The notes beneath the pieces are model-generated. The model saw nothing but the letters and a program-made list of their open reading frames with translations. It did not search any database and was not told the DNA's origin. Both the position numbers and the translations under genes were made by a program. From Planobispora longispora (GTDB lineage Bacteria > Actinomycetota > Actinomycetes > Streptosporangiales > Streptosporangiaceae): DNA of 64,000 bases. The first letter of the stretch is position 1. Each line of letters starts with the position of its first letter. Below, one piece after another: positions 60,547-64,000 of this stretch. Location of the stretch: assembly GCF_016863135.1 (NCBI RefSeq), contig NZ_BOOH01000010.1:30491-94490 (forward strand), read 5' to 3'.

Positions 60547-61662
60547 GTGAAGATCGGTGTGCCCACCGAGGTCAAGAACCACGAGTACCGCGTCGCGGCC
60601 ACCCCCGCGGGCGTGCACGAGCTGGTCCGCCACGGTCACGAGGTGGTCATCCAGCGCGGCGCCGGGCTCGGTTCGCACCTGCCCGACGAGGACTACCTCG
60701 CGGCCGGCGCCAAGATCCTCGACACCGCCGACGACGTGTGGGGCGAGGCGGACATGATCCTCAAGGTCAAGGAGCCCATCGCGGAGGAGTACCACCGCAT
60801 GCGCCCCGGCCAGGTGCTCTTCACCTACCTGCACCTGGCGGCCGGAAAGGCGTGCGCCGAGGCCCTGCTGGAGCGCCAGGTCACCGGCATCGCCTACGAG
60901 ACCGTCCAGGTCGGCAACACCCTGCCGCTGCTCGCCCCGATGTCCGAGGTCGCGGGCCGCCTCGCCCCGCAGGTCGGCGCCTACAACCTGATGCGCTTCA
61001 ACGGCGGCCGCGGCGTGCTGCCGGGCGGCGTGCCCGGCGTGGCCCCGGCCAAGGTCGTCGTCATCGGCGCCGGCGTCTCGGGCCTGAACGCCGCGCAGAT
61101 CGCGGTCGGCATGGGCGCGGACGTCACCGTCCTCGACCTCAACATCGACCGCCTGCGCCACATCGACGCCATCTACCAGGGCCGTCTGAAGACCCTCGTC
61201 TCGACCTCCTACGCGATCGAGAAGGAGGTCCTGGAGGCCGACCTGGTCATCGGCGCGGTGCTGATCCCGGGCGCCAAGGCCCCGACCCTCGTCTCCAACG
61301 ACCTGGTCTCCCGCATGAAGCCGGGCTCCGTGCTCGTCGACATCGCGATCGACCAGGGCGGCTGCTTCGAGGACTCCCGCCCGACCACGCACGCCGAGCC
61401 GACCTACACGGTCCACAACTCGATCTTCTACTGCGTGGCCAACATGCCGGGCTCGGTGGCCAACACCTCCACCTACGCGCTGACCAACGCGACCCTGCCG
61501 TACGCGGTCAAGCTCGCGAACCTGGGCTGGAAGGCCGCCCTCCAGCAGGACGCCGGTCTGGCCCCGGGCCTGAACACCCACGCGGGCCTGCTGACCAACG
61601 AGCCGGTCGCGGTCGCCCTCGGCCTGCCGTTCACGCCGGTCTCCGAGGTGCTGTCCGCCTGA
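60547..61662 (+). CDS. ald: Alanine dehydrogenase
   Basis: 371 residues, the standard length. GTG start with AAAGGAAA upstream. [23 protein letters not shown] is the family N-terminus; catalytic K75 is in LKVKEP and H96 in LHLAAG; the NAD-binding fold has [27 protein letters not shown]. It interconverts L-alanine and pyruvate plus ammonium with NAD. In an apparent operon with the aminotransferase, giving alanine catabolism or nitrogen recycling. Confidence 0.97.
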   Translation: MKIGVPTEVKNHEYRVAATPAGVHELVRHGHEVVIQRGAGLGSHLPDEDYLAAGAKILDTADDVWGEADMILKVKEPIAEEYHRMRPGQVLFTYLHLAAGKACAEALLERQVTGIAYETVQVGNTLPLLAPMSEVAGRLAPQVGAYNLMRFNGGRGVLPGGVPGVAPAKVVVIGAGVSGLNAAQIAVGMGADVTVLDLNIDRLRHIDAIYQGRLKTLVSTSYAIEKEVLEADLVIGAVLIPGAKAPTLVSNDLVSRMKPGSVLVDIAIDQGGCFEDSRPTTHAEPTYTVHNSIFYCVANMPGSVANTSTYALTNATLPYAVKLANLGWKAALQQDAGLAPGLNTHAGLLTNEPVAVALGLPFTPVSEVLSA

Positions 61663-61700
61663 TCCGCGCCTCGTCCCCGCCCGGCCGCGAGCCGGTCGCG

Positions 61701-61734
61701 GCCGAGTGGTTCTGAAGGCCGAGTGGTTCTGAAG
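61701..61734. repeat. 17-bp tandem duplication downstream of ald
   Basis: GCCGAGTGGTTCTGAAG occurs twice head to tail (61701-61717, 61718-61734). A short hairpin (CGCCCGG-GAGA-CCGGGCG, 61755-61772) follows before the converging Sel1 gene and may terminate transcription. Confidence 0.85.
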
Positions 61735-61810
61735 ATCGTCTGGTGGGAGGGGCCCGCCCGGGAGACCGGGCGGCGCGCTCCCGTCAGGCGATCTTCGCCG
61801 TTCCCGCCGG

Positions 61811-63253
61811 CTACTGGAGGCCGAGGCGGGTCCGGAGCTCGCGGGCGGTGGCCAGGACGTGCTCGATCTCGGCGGGGGCCGGCCAGGGGGCGTCGCCCGG
61901 CCGGAGCAGGGCCGTCCACACCGCGCTCAGGTGCTCGACGGCGCCCCGGTGCAGCCCGCTCCGCGAGGCCAGCCAGTCGACGGCGTCGGCGTGCTCGGGC
62001 AGCGACCGGGTGACGAAATCCCAGGTGGCGAGGACCTCGACCAGGTCGGAGGCCTTGAGCGGGGCGCCGCCCCGGTGGGCCACGGCGGAGACCGTCAGCC
62101 TGGCCCGGGCGACGAGCTCGGGCTCGGCGATCCGCTCCCAGACGGGGGCCGCCGGCGCCGGCGGTCCCGGCTCGGCCGCGCGGGGCTCGGGGACGCAGGG
62201 AGTCTCGCGCGTGGAACCGGTCAGCGAGAGCAACGAGCCCAGCTCGGCCGCCGCCCGCCGGTGCCCGGCCCGCGCCGCCTGGCGGAACCAGTGCTCCCCG
62301 CCTCGCAGGTCGCCGAGCTCCGCGATGAGCAGCAGGCCGAAGTTGAACGCCGACTCCGGGTCTCCGCCGGCCGCCGCCCGGCCGAACCAGTGGCTGGCCG
62401 CCTGCACGTCTCCCAGCTCCACGCACACGAAGCCGGCCATCCGCTGGTCCTCCACCCGGCCCGCCTGGGCGGCCCGCTCGAACCAGGCGCGGGCGGTGCG
62501 CAGGTCGCCCCGGGACAGCGCGATCCCGCCGAGCTGCGAGGCCGCCCCGGCGTGCTCGCTCCCCGCGGCGATCCGGTAGAACGCCTCGGCGCCCTCGGGA
62601 TCGCGGCCGGCCGCCAGGAGCAGGCCCAGGTGGTAGGCCGCGCCCGTGTGCCCGCTCCGGGCGGCCCGCTCCCACCACAGCAGCGCCTCGTTCTCCTCGC
62701 CCGCGCCGTAGGCGAGGAACCCCAGGTCGTGAGCCGAGGCCGCATCGCCGTCCAGGGCGGCCCTGCGGTGCCACTCACCGGCCGCCTGGAGCTCGCCGCG
62801 CTCCTCGTGGAGGAGCGCGAGCCGCCGGGCCGCGGTCCGGGACCCCGCCCGCGCCGCCGACTCGAACCACCGGCGGGCGGCCGACAGGTCGCCGCGCTGC
62901 TCCAGCAGCAGCATCGCCAGGTTCAGCGCGGCCTCGGCGTCGCCGGCGGCGGCGGCCAGCTCGTACCACCGCACGGCCTCGTCGAGGCTGCCGTGCTTCT
63001 CGTGCCAGATGCCGAGGTTGTAGGCGCTGTCGAGATTGCCCGCCGCGGCGGCGCGCTCCCACCAGTGCCGCGCCGCCGAGCGGTCACCGCGCTGCGCGTG
63101 ATGACGGCCGAGCAGGTGCGCGGCGTGCGCGTCACCCTTCCGCGCCGCCTCCAGCAACTCTGCATGTCCTTCGCCGCCCACCTCGTGGACGGCCCCGCGG
63201 GGGGCGGGTACGAGAACCGCGGCCGCCTCCGGATCGCCTGGCCACCACCCCAT
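61811..63253 (-). CDS. Sel1/TPR-like repeat protein
   Basis: 480 residues, no signal peptide. About nine to ten repeats of 34-37 residues cover 35-330, each like GDLSAARRWFESAARAGSRTAARRLALLHEERG, the AxxxLGxxxxxxGDxxxAxxWxxxAAxxG pattern of Sel1 repeats. The C-terminal 110 residues are a separate helical region (ELVARARLTVSAVAHRGG onward). Sel1 solenoids are protein-interaction scaffolds; partner unknown. Start ATG 63253. Confidence 0.85.
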   Translation of the reverse strand: MGWWPGDPEAAAVLVPAPRGAVHEVGGEGHAELLEAARKGDAHAAHLLGRHHAQRGDRSAARHWWERAAAAGNLDSAYNLGIWHEKHGSLDEAVRWYELAAAAGDAEAALNLAMLLLEQRGDLSAARRWFESAARAGSRTAARRLALLHEERGELQAAGEWHRRAALDGDAASAHDLGFLAYGAGEENEALLWWERAARSGHTGAAYHLGLLLAAGRDPEGAEAFYRIAAGSEHAGAASQLGGIALSRGDLRTARAWFERAAQAGRVEDQRMAGFVCVELGDVQAASHWFGRAAAGGDPESAFNFGLLLIAELGDLRGGEHWFRQAARAGHRRAAAELGSLLSLTGSTRETPCVPEPRAAEPGPPAPAAPVWERIAEPELVARARLTVSAVAHRGGAPLKASDLVEVLATWDFVTRSLPEHADAVDWLASRSGLHRGAVEHLSAVWTALLRPGDAPWPAPAEIEHVLATARELRTRLGLQ

Positions 63254-63337
63254 GTCTCATCCTCCTCGCCACCTGCAAGAGTGTCACGTGATCGTGCGAA
63301 TGCGGAGGGTAATCGGCTGTTCGGTTGTTGGGAGCGC

Positions 63338-64000
63338 TCAGGCGAAAGTGATGAAGCCCGTGTACATCCCCATCGAGCAGACGTAGCGCAGCGATCCGGG
63401 GCGCTGCGGGCCGAGCCGTACGACCGCGGGGAGCGTCACGTCGCGTCCGTCGACGGTGAGCGTCCGGGCGCAGCCGGGGTTCCCCGCCAGGTGGAAGACG
63501 ATCTCGACGGGCACGCCGGCGCGGGCGGTCACGATCCCGGGACGGTAGCCGCGCTCCGTCGCCCAGACGTCGATCCGCTGCACGCCGCCCGCCGTGCCCG
63601 GCTGCGCCGCCCGTTCCGGCCGTCCCGTGTGATCGGTCCGGGCGGCCTGCGCCGCCGGGGGCGAGGCGGGGCCGGGCAGCCAGCCGCCCAGGCGCAGTCC
63701 AGAGGTCGCGGTCCACAGCCCGGCGGCCAGTGCGAGCACCCCCGCCACCGCCGCCAGGCGGGTCGCGGCGACCCGCCGTAGCAGGAGCCCGAGCAGGGCG
63801 AACGCGGGCGCCGTCCCCGTCACGAACCCCGCCATGACCGCCGCCCCGCCCAGCGCGGACCCGCTGGAGACGGCGACCGTCTCGGTGCTGAGGGTGACCC
63901 CGCAGGGCAGCAGGACCGTCGCCGCTCCCAGCAGCGCCGCCCGCCCTCCGCGCGGGGCGGTCCTCCTGGCGGGAGCGGCCCTCTCGGCGGGAGTGCTCCC
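63338..64000 (-). CDS. Integral membrane protein with C-terminal cupredoxin-like domain, 5' end beyond the window
   Basis: At least 220 residues; the frame stays open through base 64000. The visible N-terminal part has two to three helices with LLPCGVTLSTETVAVSSGSALGG, the Pro-Cys motif of CcdA/DsbD-like and TauE/SafE-type membrane proteins. A cupredoxin-like domain follows (about the last 90 residues): VQRIDVWATERGYRPGIVTARAGVPVEIVFHLAGN, then RYVCSMGMYTGFITFA, whose Cys-x-Met-x-Met near the end suggests copper or heavy-metal binding. Known pairings of this kind relate to metal efflux or copper handling. Confidence 0.75.
   Translation of the reverse strand, partial: GSTPAERAAPARRTAPRGGRAALLGAATVLLPCGVTLSTETVAVSSGSALGGAAVMAGFVTGTAPAFALLGLLLRRVAATRLAAVAGVLALAAGLWTATSGLRLGGWLPGPASPPAAQAARTDHTGRPERAAQPGTAGGVQRIDVWATERGYRPGIVTARAGVPVEIVFHLAGNPGCARTLTVDGRDVTLPAVVRLGPQRPGSLRYVCSMGMYTGFITFA

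Overview
The window is very GC-rich, with strong G/C bias at third codon positions, many GTG and some TTG starts, and long antisense shadow frames. Gene content (AftD, DUF2613 and DUF3068 proteins, a class F-type sortase, FadD19/EchA19-like proteins, a mycobacterial-length alanine dehydrogenase) points to a filamentous actinomycete, most likely order Streptosporangiales. That placement is inference from gene families, because no rRNA or marker gene is present.

Layout. (1) 1-20 kb: after the tail of an acyl-CoA dehydrogenase comes a cell-envelope glycan locus. It holds a polytopic membrane protein, a DUF2613 microprotein, a GT4 glycosyltransferase, a methyltransferase, a secreted propeller protein, a full-length AftD-type arabinofuranosyltransferase, a second membrane protein, three acyltransferase-3 domains in two genes, two DUF3068 proteins and another methyltransferase, ending with a nitronate-monooxygenase-like flavoprotein. 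From memory the set matches the M. tuberculosis Rv0224c-Rv0236A neighbourhood, although this organism is not expected to make mycolyl-arabinogalactan. Several promoters carry a TnnAACnnGTTnnA box like the KstR operator. (2) 20-35 kb: an accessory block of secreted proteins. It has a metalloprotease-SGNH esterase-Fn3 fusion, two small lipoproteins, a Tat-linked protein ending in a fulvocin C-like Cys-rich module behind a CxxC redox domain, a second metalloprotease fused to a propeller and Fn3 domains, and a large subtilase. (3) 35-45 kb: a sterol/acyl-CoA catabolic set (EchA19-like hydratase, two acyl-CoA ligases, a DUF35 protein and two thiolase-like Ltp proteins) with CAAGnnCTTG boxes. It is interrupted by a sortase and its likely surface substrate, which contains a perfect 185-bp duplication. 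(4) 45-54 kb: ArsR/SRPBCC pair, SGNH hydrolase, LysE exporter, an SIR2-macrodomain fusion with its own consensus-like promoter (candidate NAD-directed defence gene), and a LysR/cysteine-dioxygenase pair. (5) 54-64 kb: a TetR/YhgE-Pip/ABC operon whose ATPase has degenerate motifs, an M20 dipeptidase, a class III aminotransferase with alanine dehydrogenase, a Sel1-repeat protein and the 3' part of a membrane/cupredoxin protein.

The strongest candidates for something new are the CxxC-Tat-fulvocin fusion with its exoprotein neighbours and the one-gene SIR2-macrodomain protein. The AftD locus with shared KstR-like boxes is the most interesting regulatory observation. No CRISPR array, tRNA, rRNA or insertion sequence was seen.
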